From: DASSRQ01 sp035701665
GTDB lineage: Bacteria; Vulcanimicrobiota; Vulcanimicrobiia; Vulcanimicrobiales; Vulcanimicrobiaceae
Assembly: GCA_035701665.1 (NCBI GenBank)
Contig: DASSRQ010000147.1
Coordinates: 1-15,973 of the forward strand
Direction: 5' to 3'
Length of the DNA stretch: 15,973 nt
Part shown: positions 7,220 to 15,973 of the stretch, in pieces
Numbering within the stretch: position 1 is the stretch's first letter
Layout: every line of letters begins with the position of its first letter
Translations under genes and position numbers: made by a program
The notes under the pieces: model-generated
Databases searched by the model: none
What the model was told of the DNA's origin: nothing
Seen by the model: the letters and a program-made list of their open reading frames with translations, nothing else

Positions 7220-7303
7220 CGGACGGATCGTCTACAGAACGTCTATTTTGATGACACGGCATACGACGCTGACGCAGGCGCCGGCGCCCGGGCGCTGACC
7301 GCG

Positions 7304-8086
7304 ATGGAGTGGTCCAGCGGCGTTTGCAACGCCGGCGGCGTCGCCTTGCATTACCGGAGGACCGGCGGATCCAAGCCGCCATTCGTGTTGCTTCATGGCT
7401 TGATGGCGAACGGCGCGTGTTGGACTCCGTTAGCGCGAGGCTTGGAAGAACGTTTCGACGTCGTCATGCCGGATGCGCGGGGCCACGGCAATTCGGATGC
7501 GCCGCTCGACGGCTACCGGTACCACGATCTTGCAGCGGACGTCACCGCGCTGATTCGGGAACTCGGTTTGAACGCTCCGGTTCTGCTCGGCCATTCGATG
7601 GGCGGTATGACTGCCGCAGTCGTTGCGAGTCAAATAGCTGATGCGCTGAAGGCCGTTATCCTGGTCGATCCAACGTTTATTAGCCCGCAGTGGCAGCGCG
7701 ATGTCCGCGACAGCGACATCGCGGAGCAGCATCGCCGAACGCTTACCCTTAGTGCGGAAGACATCTCGGCGGATTTGAAACGGCGTCATCCTCACCGTTC
7801 CGAAGAAGTGGTCGGGTTGTTAGCCGCCGCGAGACTGCAAACGAAGATGAGCGCCTTCGACGTGCTCACGCCGCCGAATCCGGAGTATCGCGAATTGATT
7901 CGCGGCATCCGCGTTCCGGTTTTGCTCGTGATTGCCGACGCGGGCGTGGTTTCGCTCGAAACGGCGCGCGAACTGCAGGCGCTGAATCCTCGCGTGCACG
8001 TACAGCAAATACAAGATGCCGGTCACGGAATTCCGTTCGATCGGCCGTTGCAGCTCGAGATGGCGGTGAAAGCGTTTTGCGAATAG
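7304..8086 (+). CDS. Alpha/beta hydrolase
   Basis: A 260-residue alpha/beta-hydrolase-fold enzyme. Visible are the oxyanion HG (FVLLHGLMANGACW), DARGHGNSDAP after strand 4, the nucleophile elbow GHSMGG with Ser98, an acid at D211 (VIADAGVV) and the catalytic His240 (DAGHGIPFD). Subfamily members include esterases, C-C hydrolases and haloperoxidase-like proteins; the substrate is not evident and no signal peptide is present. The frame is open upstream to 7121, but that part overlaps the divergent NTF2-like gene and has low-complexity composition. The ATG at 7304 (MEWSSGVCNAGG) matches where related hydrolases begin. The ribosome site is weak. A strong hairpin follows the stop immediately. Confidence 0.85.
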   Translation: MEWSSGVCNAGGVALHYRRTGGSKPPFVLLHGLMANGACWTPLARGLEERFDVVMPDARGHGNSDAPLDGYRYHDLAADVTALIRELGLNAPVLLGHSMGGMTAAVVASQIADALKAVILVDPTFISPQWQRDVRDSDIAEQHRRTLTLSAEDISADLKRRHPHRSEEVVGLLAAARLQTKMSAFDVLTPPNPEYRELIRGIRVPVLLVIADAGVVSLETARELQALNPRVHVQQIQDAGHGIPFDRPLQLEMAVKAFCE

Positions 8087-8125
8087 GCAAAGCGCACGTC
8101 CGGAGCGTTATTACGTGCGCCTTGC
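8087..8125 (+). repeat. Strong stem-loop directly after the hydrolase stop
   Basis: GCAAAGCGCACGT (8087-8099) pairs with ACGTGCGCCTTGC (8113-8125): 13 positions with one A-C mismatch, and a 13-base loop. It starts at the first base after the TAG. A run of A (8128-8134), not T, follows, so it is not a standard intrinsic terminator for the plus strand. It may act as a 3'-end stabiliser or as a U-tract-independent terminator. Confidence 0.6.
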
Positions 8126-8187
8126 ACAAAAAAAGCATGCAGGCGGGCGCAGGTCAGGTTGCGTCACGGAAGCGCTCGCGAAGCGGA

Positions 8188-8193
8188 TATACT
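8188..8193 (+). promoter_or_regulatory. -10 box TATACT upstream of the secreted-protein gene
   Basis: TATACT lies 6 bases before the ATG at 8200, the same geometry as other likely leaderless starts here. That ATG opens a 9-codon frame ending in TGA at 8227-8229, which overlaps the GTG of the main gene. No good -35 was seen. Confidence 0.45.
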
Positions 8194-8225
8194 TCATGCA
8201 TGATTCTGAATCGCCGTAGCCGCTC

Positions 8226-8993
8226 GTGAGCCTGTTCGTCGCGGCAGTGTTGTCCGGCGGTGCGCTGTTCTCGCAGATTCTGAACGTGTATGCGTCGCAT
8301 CCGCGCGCGCAGTATGTTAGTTATACGATTCGCCGTCAGCAGCAAACGGTGGATGGATTGCCGGACCTCGAATGGTCTTACACCGACCGGGTATGGTATC
8401 GCGCTTCCGATGCCTGCGCGCTGGAGCGGCGCATCTTTCGCGGGCGTGCCGGCGCACTGAGCTTCGCGCACGTTTCTTTTAACGGCCCGTGGGATCCGGG
8501 GCCGCCGAATGCGGACATCTTCGGACTGGCTGGAACGCCGGAAACGCCGAAGGCCGCACCGGGTGTGTCGCTTCCGACGATAGCGACGGTGGTTGCGTCG
8601 GGCGGCCCGGCGTATCAAGTGACGTCAACGCAGTTTAGCGGCGGGCAGTGGCACCTGCGCGTGCGGCCGCTGCACGTTCCCGGCACGTATATCTTGCGCG
8701 AGGTCTGGGCCGATGGCGCGACGCTGGAGCTGACGAAAGCGATCGTTTCGGACAAGCTGTTTATCGCCGCGGGACCGGCGTACGATCAACTGGATACGAT
8801 GACGTTTGCGTTGGTAAACGGCCGCGAAGTGATAACGCACCTGCACGCGCGTGCAAATTTCGACGACCAGCCCGGCGGAGACGGAGCAGACACGGATTAC
8901 GACTTTTCGGACGTTGCTTTCCCGGCAACGCTTCCCGATTGGTATTTTCAGCCGGCGTCCTATGGCGCGCACGTCTCGGAGGCGCCCGTCTAA
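8226..8993 (+). CDS. Secreted LolA-like protein of unknown function (paralog of 14247 gene)
   Basis: The main frame gives 255 residues from GTG 8226; a TAG 9 bases upstream closes the frame. The first 23 residues (MSLFVAAVLSGGALFSQILN...) form a hydrophobic export signal that lacks the usual positive n-region. The body contains LPTIATVV, Y-x-V, GGQWHLRVRPLHVPGTYILRE and AIVSDKLF. These align in order with LKTIAAVE, GGHVDYDLQLQPLSDPQKYRLRE and LVTEGNF in the protein at 14247, so the two are paralogs. The long antiparallel-strand pattern suggests a LolA/LolB-like outer-membrane lipoprotein carrier fold, but this is inference. A 9-codon ORF overlapping the start (8200-8229) would supply a fitting basic n-region if one base were gained or lost (see findings). 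Confidence 0.7.
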   Translation: MSLFVAAVLSGGALFSQILNVYASHPRAQYVSYTIRRQQQTVDGLPDLEWSYTDRVWYRASDACALERRIFRGRAGALSFAHVSFNGPWDPGPPNADIFGLAGTPETPKAAPGVSLPTIATVVASGGPAYQVTSTQFSGGQWHLRVRPLHVPGTYILREVWADGATLELTKAIVSDKLFIAAGPAYDQLDTMTFALVNGREVITHLHARANFDDQPGGDGADTDYDFSDVAFPATLPDWYFQPASYGAHVSEAPV

Positions 8994-9000
8994 CCGCCGG

Positions 9001-10170
9001 CTACATCGTATCGATGGAAAGCAGTGCCGCGTCGTTGCGCAAAACTGCGTCGATGAAAAGCGCGACGCCGGTTTCGCCCGTCATAAGCGATGCGGAATGC
9101 ATGCCGGACTCGCGCACCCATCGGGGGGTCTGCTCGATCGCGTGAGCCGCGAACCTGCGCGCTGCGTCAAGCCACCGCTCGTCGCCCGTTCGGGCTGCGA
9201 GATAAAGCAACGCGAACCCGTTACCCGCCGTGCCGTGACAGATCCCCGGTCCCTTTTTCAGCGGTCCCGCGCGTTCTATCGCGGCTCCGGCTTGCGCGAG
9301 CAGCGCGTCGATGCGTTCGTTACGCGGTAACGATCGCAGACTCATGACGATTCCCGGAGCGCCGTGACACCACTGTAACCGGTTTCCGAACTCGGGCAAC
9401 GCCAAACTCCACCAGTTGCGCGCGGAGCCGTCAAACAAGGCGTAACGTTCCAGCAGCGATTCGATACGTGCGAAGAGTTGCTCGCGCCGATCGACGGGCA
9501 GCAGGTCCGGCGCGCGCAGGAACACCGCAACGTTTCCCGCAGCCCCGTGACCGGCGCCGACGAAGCGTCTTTCCTGGCCGTACATATCTTGAGTCCATAG
9601 CTCTGTGGCGGTGTCCCACTGCGACCACAAGACGTCTTGCACGTGCGCAAGCTCTGCGTCGAACCGGCGGTCGCCGCGTTCGTGCAGCAGTAACGCTGGA
9701 ATACTCGTACCGGGCGCGCCCCAGAGAAACTCTCGCGTTGGATTATCGCTGTTTGCGCGCGCATCCGCCATGCATCGCTGCAGCGCTTCTTCGTCGCCGA
9801 AAAGCGCGTAACGCACGAACGCTACGCCGCCCGTACCCATGCTGTACGACGGTACGGCACCGGTATCGCGCAGCTCACCTTCGATCTTCGCGAGCGCCGA
9901 AGCATAATCGCTACGAAGTGTGACGCCATACCGTGCGGCGAGCCGCGTTAACGCCCAAATCGTTCCGGCCGCGCCGTTGTAAACACCGACTGCCGGCGGA
10001 TCGTGCTCGCCGTACTGGTCTTCCGGGTGCAGCGGCCAAAACGTTGCGGGATGAAATGCTTCGTCGGCTGCCGCGATCGTCCGTTCGATAAAGTGCTGCG
10101 CTGCGCTCGGATCGAACGGGATCGCGGCGCACGGTGCGTGTTCGCCGGCATCGTAAAGCTCCGAATGCAT
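9001..10170 (-). CDS. Orphan LanC-like (lanthionine synthetase C-fold) protein
   Basis: A 389-residue protein with the alpha/alpha-toroid signature of LanC-like proteins. Seven G-x-x-G motifs are visible in order: YNGAAG, MGTGG, WGAPG, GHGAAG, CHGAPG, CHGTAG and TGETG. Zinc ligands are C268 (WCHG) and C311/H312 (CHGTAG), and H208 (AGHG) corresponds to the catalytic acid/base position. Bacterial LanC closes thioether rings in lanthipeptides; eukaryotic LanCL proteins add glutathione to dehydroamino acids. No dehydratase, precursor peptide or protease gene is present in the window, so a lantibiotic role is unsupported. The ATG at 10170 or a GTG at 10173 is the start; no ribosome site is obvious. 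It is divergent from the Kef-type antiporter. Its stop lies 7 bases from that of the secreted-protein gene. Confidence 0.88.
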   Translation of the reverse strand: MHSELYDAGEHAPCAAIPFDPSAAQHFIERTIAAADEAFHPATFWPLHPEDQYGEHDPPAVGVYNGAAGTIWALTRLAARYGVTLRSDYASALAKIEGELRDTGAVPSYSMGTGGVAFVRYALFGDEEALQRCMADARANSDNPTREFLWGAPGTSIPALLLHERGDRRFDAELAHVQDVLWSQWDTATELWTQDMYGQERRFVGAGHGAAGNVAVFLRAPDLLPVDRREQLFARIESLLERYALFDGSARNWWSLALPEFGNRLQWCHGAPGIVMSLRSLPRNERIDALLAQAGAAIERAGPLKKGPGICHGTAGNGFALLYLAARTGDERWLDAARRFAAHAIEQTPRWVRESGMHSASLMTGETGVALFIDAVLRNDAALLSIDTM

Positions 10171-10200
10171 CACACGCCGGAATGCGGGACGCAGCGATTC

Positions 10201-10220
10201 GCTTCCTGTGAACAGGAAGC
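10201..10220. promoter_or_regulatory. 20-bp palindrome between divergent LanC-like and Kef genes
   Basis: GCTTCCTGT and ACAGGAAGC are perfect inverted 9-base arms around a 2-base centre (GA). The 2-base centre is too small for a hairpin loop, so this looks like an operator for a dimeric regulator. It lies 30 bases before the Kef ATG and about 30 before the LanC-like start, placed to affect both promoters. It does not match the LexA, Fur or SoxR patterns I know. Confidence 0.7.
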
Positions 10221-10235
10221 TCCCGTCGCATCCGG

Positions 10236-10241
10236 TAGCAT
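10236..10241 (+). promoter_or_regulatory. -10 box of the Kef-type antiporter gene
   Basis: TAGCAT ends 9 bases before the ATG at 10251. There is no Shine-Dalgarno in between, so the transcript would have only 0-3 leader bases. The -35 region would overlap the right arm of the palindrome, consistent with repression by a protein bound there. Confidence 0.45.
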
Positions 10242-10250
10242 CGTCTAGAC

Positions 10251-11848
10251 ATGGACGCCACGACTACCTTCGTCGCCGACGTCACTGTCGCACTGATTGC
10301 CGGCAGTATTGCGGGTGCGGCCTCGCGCGCCGCCCGCGTTACACCTATCGTGGGTTATCTCGCTGCGGGAATCGTTATCGGCCCATTCACGCCGGGGTAC
10401 ATCGCTCACGGCGCAAACTTATCGGGCCTTGCCGAACTCGGCCTCATCTTTTTGCTGTTTAGTTTGGGCCTTGGATTCTCGCTTCGCGAGCTGCGCGAAG
10501 GCGGCGTGGCCGCGGTGCTCGGCAATCTGGCGGCTATGGCCGCATGCGCCGCCGTCGTCTGGTTTGCCGCAGCGCGCTTCGGCGTCGTCCATCCGCTAAC
10601 GCTTGGGCTCGCGTTTGCCGTCTCGAGTACCGCGGTCGGCGTCACGCTGCTGCAAACGCTCGGGGTGTTGGCTCGCAGACCCGGACATCTCGCGATCGGC
10701 GTGCTCATCGTCCAGGATTTGGTTGCCGTGTTGATCCTCGTGATCACCAGCACACCTGCAAGTCAACTTACGATCGCTGGACTCATGCTGCCGTTAGCGC
10801 GCGCTGCGATCTTTGTGGCGTTCGCGCTAACGCTCGGCGCAACGGTGCTGCATCGCGTCTTTACACTCGCGCTCCGGCGTGCCGGGCGAGACCTGCTCGT
10901 CGTGATCTTCAGCGCGGTTGCGCTCGCGGCGGCGTGGCTCGGCCATCTTGCGGGGCTCACGTTTGAGTTCGGCGCGTTCGTTGCGGGTGCCGTAACGTCC
11001 GAGGCGGCGGGAAGCATTATGGTGCAAAACGTCGTGCGCCCGTTCCGCGAGCTGTTCGTGATGTTGTTTTTCGTCTCGATGGGAACGCTTGTCGACGTCT
11101 CCAGCATCGTTGCTAATTGGCGGATCGTAGCGTTCATCGCGCTGATTGCAATAGGTGCGCGGTTGCTGCTGTGGTCCGGGGCCGGCCGCACCGTGAAACT
11201 TGCGAATCCGGCAGCGTTGGCGTTCAGTATCGCGCTGCTGCCGATGGGCGAGTTTAACATCGTGCTCGGCAACGCGAGCTTCGCTGCGGGGCGCTTGAAT
11301 CGCGCCGAGATTGCGATCCTGGTCGGGGCGGGCATGATCACGATTCTCGTATCGGCCCTAGCGGCATCGCTCGGTCGCGGCAAGATTGGCCGATTCGAAA
11401 GCGACCACGCGGAAAGTTCGCAGGCACGCGTTTCCGACGTTACGATCGTGGGCTATGGGCGCGTCGGGCAAACCGTTGCGGCGATGCTCGTGGAGCGGGA
11501 TGTGCGTGTCGTGGTCGTCGAGCACGATGCGGAACTCGTGCGGCTCGCGCAGCGCGCGGGGCTTGCGGCAACGTTCGGCGACGGCGGCGATCCGGACGTG
11601 CTCGAAAGTGTCGTCTCCAACGAAACGAAGGTGGTCCTAACGTCCATTCCCGATACGGCCGCAAACGCTGCGATCGTTAGATGGGCACGCGCGCGAAATA
11701 TTGAGGCCGTGGTTGCTCGCGCCGCGCGGTTGGAAGAGATCCCGCGTCTGGTCGATGCGGGTGCGCTCGCCGCACTGGTTCCGGAAATCGAAGGCGCACG
11801 CGCGTTCGGTGCGGCGGTGCTGCGCGCCCTCGAGGAATCTGCTGCGCC

Positions 11849-11852
<4 letters not shown>
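10251..11852 (+). CDS. Kef-type cation:proton antiporter (CPA2) with RCK domain
   Basis: A 533-residue inner-membrane protein. Residues about 8-375 contain roughly a dozen hydrophobic segments of the monovalent cation:proton antiporter-2 family, including FLLFSLGLGFSLREL (67-81), SSTAVGVTLLQ (125-135), IVQDLVAV with the Gln-Asp pair (155-156) typical of Kef-like members, and FEFGAFVAGAVTSE (238-251). Residues 396-533 form a TrkA-N/RCK domain with Rossmann motif GYGRVG (401-406) and VVVVEHD, binding NAD(H) or a similar nucleotide. These systems exchange K+ or Na+ for H+. No TrkA-C domain follows. It probably adjusts ion balance or cytoplasmic pH. The start is the first ATG, with no ribosome site. 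Its stop overlaps that of recQ. Confidence 0.9.
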
Positions 11853-13651
<1,799 letters not shown>

Positions 13652-13723
13652 GGGCAACGGATTCTCCGAATGGCAGGGGCAGGTGCGGTTTTGCAGGCGC
13701 TCGGTAACGGGTAAGCCATTACC

Positions 13724-14212
13724 GTGGAAACGAGACAAGACATTCTTCGCGCCACGACCGAGGCAATCGTCAACACCCGCGCGGAACGGCGGGCCCGCGC
13801 GGTCGAGCAGATTCCGCTCCTCGAACGTCTGCATCGCGACATTGCGGAGTCGTTGAAATCCATCTCGCTCGTCGACCCGGTCACATCCGGGCCGATCGTG
13901 ACCGCCAAGTGGCGGCGGGAGGGGTACACCGAAGGTCTCGTTTTAGAAGCACTCGCCGGAACGTACGTTGTGGAACTCCTCGCGAGCCATGACTTCGGCG
14001 ACCGCCTCGTTCTCGTGCTCAAGACGCGCGGCGACGATACGCTTGCAAACGTTTTCGAATACGATGTTTTCGGCGGCACGCCCGTCCGGATGATTCCGCC
14101 CGGCGTAGTCGAGGTAGCGTTACCAACAGGCGGCGTCGCGCTCCTGGGGCACGAAGAACTGCTCGAACGGTTTTTGTCCGCCGTCGCCAAACGGGAGCAG
14201 TTGCGGGGCTAA
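13724..14212 (+). CDS. Hypothetical cytoplasmic protein
   Basis: A 162-residue protein that I do not recognise. It begins at GTG (METRQDILRATTEAIV) with a helical, charged N-terminus (about 1-45, rich in Arg/Glu), followed by a beta-rich core: PIVTAKWRREGYTEGLVLEAL, TYVVELLASHDFGDRLVLVLK and VFEYDVFGGTPVRMIPPGVVEV. A final helix is LLGHEELLERFLSAVAKREQL. There are no Cys, signal peptide or membrane segments. It diverges from recQ with a roughly 70-base gap. No clear ribosome site is seen, and an in-frame start further downstream cannot be excluded. A small GGGGC/GCCCC hairpin (14205-14220) overlaps its stop. Confidence 0.7.
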   Translation: METRQDILRATTEAIVNTRAERRARAVEQIPLLERLHRDIAESLKSISLVDPVTSGPIVTAKWRREGYTEGLVLEALAGTYVVELLASHDFGDRLVLVLKTRGDDTLANVFEYDVFGGTPVRMIPPGVVEVALPTGGVALLGHEELLERFLSAVAKREQLRG

Positions 14213-14230
14213 AACGCCCCGGGGGAAGCG

Positions 14231-14239
14231 TGCTATAAT
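14231..14239 (+). promoter_or_regulatory. Extended -10 promoter, leaderless
   Basis: TGCTATAAT contains a perfect TATAAT (14234-14239) with the TGn extension, which can replace a -35 element; none is seen at 17 bases. The hexamer ends 7 bases before the ATG at 14247, so transcription should start at or next to the A of the start codon. Confidence 0.75.
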
Positions 14240-14246
14240 CCCGGCA

Positions 14247-15185
14247 ATGGGCGCTTTCCATCTTCTTGGACTTACGTTCATTCTCGGCGTCGCAGGGCCG
14301 TCCGGCGGCCGCGATGCCTATCAACTTTTCGATCGTGCGCGGCTTTATTGGGATGCCGTCGCTTATCCGCGGCGGCTTTCGTACGATATTACGATCGCCG
14401 TCAGCCGGCGTTCGGTGCTTTCGTCGGCACACTATCACGCGGTCTACGATACCGCCACGAATACGGCAACGGTCGATCCGACGAGCGACGAAGAAAAAGC
14501 GCATCCGTACGTTCCGCACGGTATCAATACGTTTATCCAACTCTTCGGCGGCTCTATTCCGGTTAGCGCGCCGCAAAACACGTTCGATTTTCTCGGCATT
14601 CCCGTGTTATCGCCGAACTACTGTTTTGCGGTTTGCCGCACGGCTCCGCACACCGTCTCGGAAAGCAGCGAAGATCTCGTTCGGGAGATTCGCGCGGAGT
14701 TTAACGACCCGGCGCCGGTGCGAAGCCCGAACCCGCAGCGTTCGTCATTGAAGACCATCGCGGCCGTCGAAGTGACGAACCGCCACTACGCGGTTTCGCT
14801 CGCCGGTACGCAGACTATCGGCGGACATGTGGATTATGACTTACAGCTGCAGCCGCTGTCGGATCCGCAAAAATACCGGTTGCGCGAGCTCTACGTAAAC
14901 GAAAAAACGTTCGCGACGGACCGGCTCGTCACCGAAGGCAATTTCACCGCTCGAGACCTTGCAAAAACGCGTTGGACGGTTGACTTTCAGCAGATTGCCG
15001 GAGCGCCGTACATCGCTTCCGAGGTGGCTCAGTCGGGGTTCGAACTCGCGCGCCGCACCTACGATACGGCGTCCGTATCATTCACTGCGATCGCGGCCAA
15101 AGCGACATCGGAAAGTTTCTCGGGTGTCTCGTCGTTCATGACGGACGATCGAACCGCCCCGCCCGAACTGCGCGAACCGCTCTGA
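14247..15185 (+). CDS. Secreted LolA-like protein of unknown function (paralog of 8226 gene)
   Basis: A 312-residue protein with a hydrophobic N-terminus (MGAFHLLGLTFILGVAG) that probably directs export. The body begins FDRARLYWDAVAYPRRLSYDITIAV, a helix then paired strands, as in LolA-like lipoprotein carriers. It continues through LKTIAAVE, GGHVDYDLQLQPLSDPQKYRLRELYV and LVTEGNF, which align with the protein at 8226. The C-terminal strands (RWTVDFQQIAGAPYIASEV) complete the sheet, and a short disordered tail follows. An insertion near residues 75-150 with two Cys (NYCFAVCR) is absent from the paralog. The function is unknown; a periplasmic or cell-envelope hydrophobic-ligand role is only an inference from the fold. 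The start is fixed by the promoter, which gives no leader. Confidence 0.75.
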   Translation: MGAFHLLGLTFILGVAGPSGGRDAYQLFDRARLYWDAVAYPRRLSYDITIAVSRRSVLSSAHYHAVYDTATNTATVDPTSDEEKAHPYVPHGINTFIQLFGGSIPVSAPQNTFDFLGIPVLSPNYCFAVCRTAPHTVSESSEDLVREIRAEFNDPAPVRSPNPQRSSLKTIAAVEVTNRHYAVSLAGTQTIGGHVDYDLQLQPLSDPQKYRLRELYVNEKTFATDRLVTEGNFTARDLAKTRWTVDFQQIAGAPYIASEVAQSGFELARRTYDTASVSFTAIAAKATSESFSGVSSFMTDDRTAPPELREPL

Positions 15186-15197
15186 ACGCGAGCCTTA

Positions 15198-15238
15198 CCG
15201 AAAGCAAACCGGCGTGCGAGCGGTCTGTTGCCTTTCGG
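15198..15238 (+). repeat. Imperfect stem-loop after the LolA-like gene
   Basis: CCGAAAGCAA (15198-15207) pairs with TTG (15228-15230) and CTTTCGG (15232-15238): 10 bp with one bulged C. No T-run follows. It begins 12 bases after the TGA and may be a 3'-end structure or weak terminator. Confidence 0.4.
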
Positions 15239-15274
15239 CACCGGACTGCGTGCCTGTTGCTGCTCGATTCGGAA

Positions 15275-15342
15275 GCGCGGCGGTAGCGCAGTAGAAAGTC
15301 CCAAGTAGGGACATGACCTAGTTCTCTGTCCACCGCCCCGCG
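15275..15342 (+). ncRNA. Possible structured RNA element
   Basis: An outer stem pairs GGCGGT (15279-15284) with ACCGCC (15332-15337), extended by CGC (15276-15278) with GCG (15340-15342) across a CC bulge. Inside is a tight hairpin, GTCCC-AAGTA-GGGAC (15298-15312). GGACA (15309-15313) could alternatively pair with TGTCC (15327-15331), which makes two mutually exclusive folds. It matches no RNA family I can name. It lies just before a predicted leaderless gene, so it may be a 3' UTR, small RNA or chance structure. Confidence 0.3.
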
Positions 15343-15349
15343 TGCGGCG

Positions 15350-15355
15350 TATGCT
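15350..15355 (+). promoter_or_regulatory. -10 box of the LamG lipoprotein gene
   Basis: TATGCT is followed by 6 bases and the ATG at 15362. There is no Shine-Dalgarno. Spacing and hexamer match the NTF2-like gene's -10, which supports leaderless transcription. A TTG/GTG-like -35 at the expected place was not found. Confidence 0.55.
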
Positions 15356-15361
15356 TTTTGC

Positions 15362-15973
15362 ATGAACGCGCGCTTGAGTTTGGTGGGCGTGTTGTTTTGT
15401 CTCTACGCGCTCGCGGCTTGCAGCCATCATGGAAGCGTGCTGCCGCCCGTTATGCCAGCGCAGGAGCACCGGCGGCTGCAAAGCGGTGCGCAAAGCGACC
15501 AGTATTCCACCACGATTTTGAACGACGGTCCCGCCGCTTACTACCGTTTGGACGACAGTGGGACGACGACGGCTGCGGACTCCAGCGGCAATAATTTGAA
15601 CGGTACCATCGGCGCATCGGTTACGACGGGCGCTGCGGGACTTTTGACGTCGGTGAGCGATGCGGCGATGGCGTTCCCGGGAACGCAAAACGCCGCCTCA
15701 ACCGTGAACGTCGCGGCCAACGGATTACTTCAGCCTGCATCGGCGATCTCTCTGGAAGCATGGATCAAGTTCACCGCGAATCCGGCAACGTACGCCGTCG
15801 TCGTTGGTTATGGAAGCGATTCGTTTTACGCGCCGTACGATCTCTTTTTCCGCGCGGGAAATCAACTGGTAGCGCAGTTTTACCTTAGCAGCGGCGTTTT
15901 GGAAGTTCCGGGCCCCGCGCTGAAGGCGAATACGGTCTATCACATCGTTTCCACGTTCGACGGATCCACCGGA
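15362..15973 (+). CDS. LamG/concanavalin A-like lipoprotein, 3' end missing
   Basis: The frame is open from ATG 15362 to the window edge (204 codons). It starts with a lipoprotein signal: MNAR, a hydrophobic stretch and the lipobox LAAC with Cys20, so the mature protein should be lipid-anchored. After a short linker, AYYRLDDSGTTTAADSSG (from about residue 60) and then NNLNGTIG, AMAFPG, ISLEAWIKFT, PYDLFFRAG and ANTVYHIVSTFDG are the hallmarks of a LamG/Laminin_G_3 jelly-roll domain. Such domains usually bind carbohydrate or protein ligands on the cell surface. The pattern Y-Y-R-L-D-D-S-G...D-S-S-G-N-x-x-x-G is very typical. What follows the LamG domain is outside the window, so any catalytic partner domain is unknown. 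Confidence 0.88.
   Translation, partial: MNARLSLVGVLFCLYALAACSHHGSVLPPVMPAQEHRRLQSGAQSDQYSTTILNDGPAAYYRLDDSGTTTAADSSGNNLNGTIGASVTTGAAGLLTSVSDAAMAFPGTQNAASTVNVAANGLLQPASAISLEAWIKFTANPATYAVVVGYGSDSFYAPYDLFFRAGNQLVAQFYLSSGVLEVPGPALKANTVYHIVSTFDGSTG

Noticed and set aside
9001..10250. A lanthipeptide biosynthetic cluster around the LanC-like gene
   Set aside because: No LanB/LanM dehydratase, no Ser/Thr/Cys-rich precursor peptide and no transporter-protease is found on either strand nearby.
10763..11383. A 206-codon minus-strand frame inside the Kef antiporter
   Set aside because: It is antisense to strongly supported membrane segments, and its sequence is low complexity (Ala/Thr/Asn/Ser-rich) without motifs.
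13652..13834. A 61-residue N-terminal extension of RecQ
   Set aside because: It has no RecQ similarity, overlaps the divergent gene at 13724, and RecQ is already full length from 13651.
15198..15240. Resemblance to a c-di-GMP (GEMM) riboswitch (GCAAACC segment)
   Set aside because: The conserved second half (GACGCAAAGCC and the tetraloop-receptor pairing) is absent.
15279..15337. tRNA-like D-arm (GGTAGCGCAGT) and GTTC segment
   Set aside because: There is no 7-bp acceptor stem, no anticodon arm of the right size, and the T-loop GTTCRANNC is not matched.

Overview
The window is GC-rich bacterial chromosome, densely packed on both strands, with no gap above about 180 bases and no sign of phage, transposon or CRISPR. 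The gene set is mixed housekeeping and accessory: SoxR, a QueA-like enzyme, RecQ, a PolA-type 5'-3' nuclease, a Kef-type antiporter, a LanC-like protein and several secreted proteins of poorly known families. Many genes lack a Shine-Dalgarno sequence and instead have a TANNNT -10 box 6-9 bases before the start codon, so leaderless mRNAs are likely. This fits a GC-rich, non-proteobacterial soil or environmental lineage. The two related secreted LolA-like proteins make me think of Candidatus Eremiobacterota (WPS-2), but that is a low-confidence guess.

Layout. 1-133 is the tail of an Ig-like-type protein, closed by a very good intrinsic terminator (155-195). 310-1875 is a plus-strand protein of unknown function with an Ig-like N-terminus. 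4212-1872 is a minus-strand cluster: 5'-3' exonuclease, a decayed DUF72 gene, a YdeI/OmpD-associated protein and a GH130-like glycosidase, the last two overlapping. 4290-4550 is a small UBP zinc-finger protein. 4567-5004 is SoxR (minus), divergent from an SDR oxidoreductase and a divergent QueA paralog (plus, overlapping ATGA). A SoxR box lies between -35 and -10 elements with the 19-bp spacing typical of MerR-family promoters, so the SDR-QueA pair is probably redox-induced. Next come an NTF2-like secreted protein (minus), an alpha/beta hydrolase (plus), and a secreted protein whose signal peptide is split by a frame break (plus). Then a LanC-like cyclase-fold protein (minus) and a Kef-type antiporter (plus) diverge around a 20-bp palindrome. 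RecQ (minus) follows, then a hypothetical protein, a second LolA-like secreted protein, and the start of a LamG-domain lipoprotein that runs off the end (all plus).

Three tail-to-tail gene pairs overlap by exactly four bases through shared stop codons (1872-1875, 6766-6769, 11849-11852). I see no clearly new multi-gene system. The most interesting points are the SoxR-controlled leaderless SDR-QueA-like operon, the orphan LanC/Kef divergent unit with its palindrome, the stepwise-decayed DUF72 gene, the split signal peptide at 8200-8229, and a possible structured RNA at 15275-15342.
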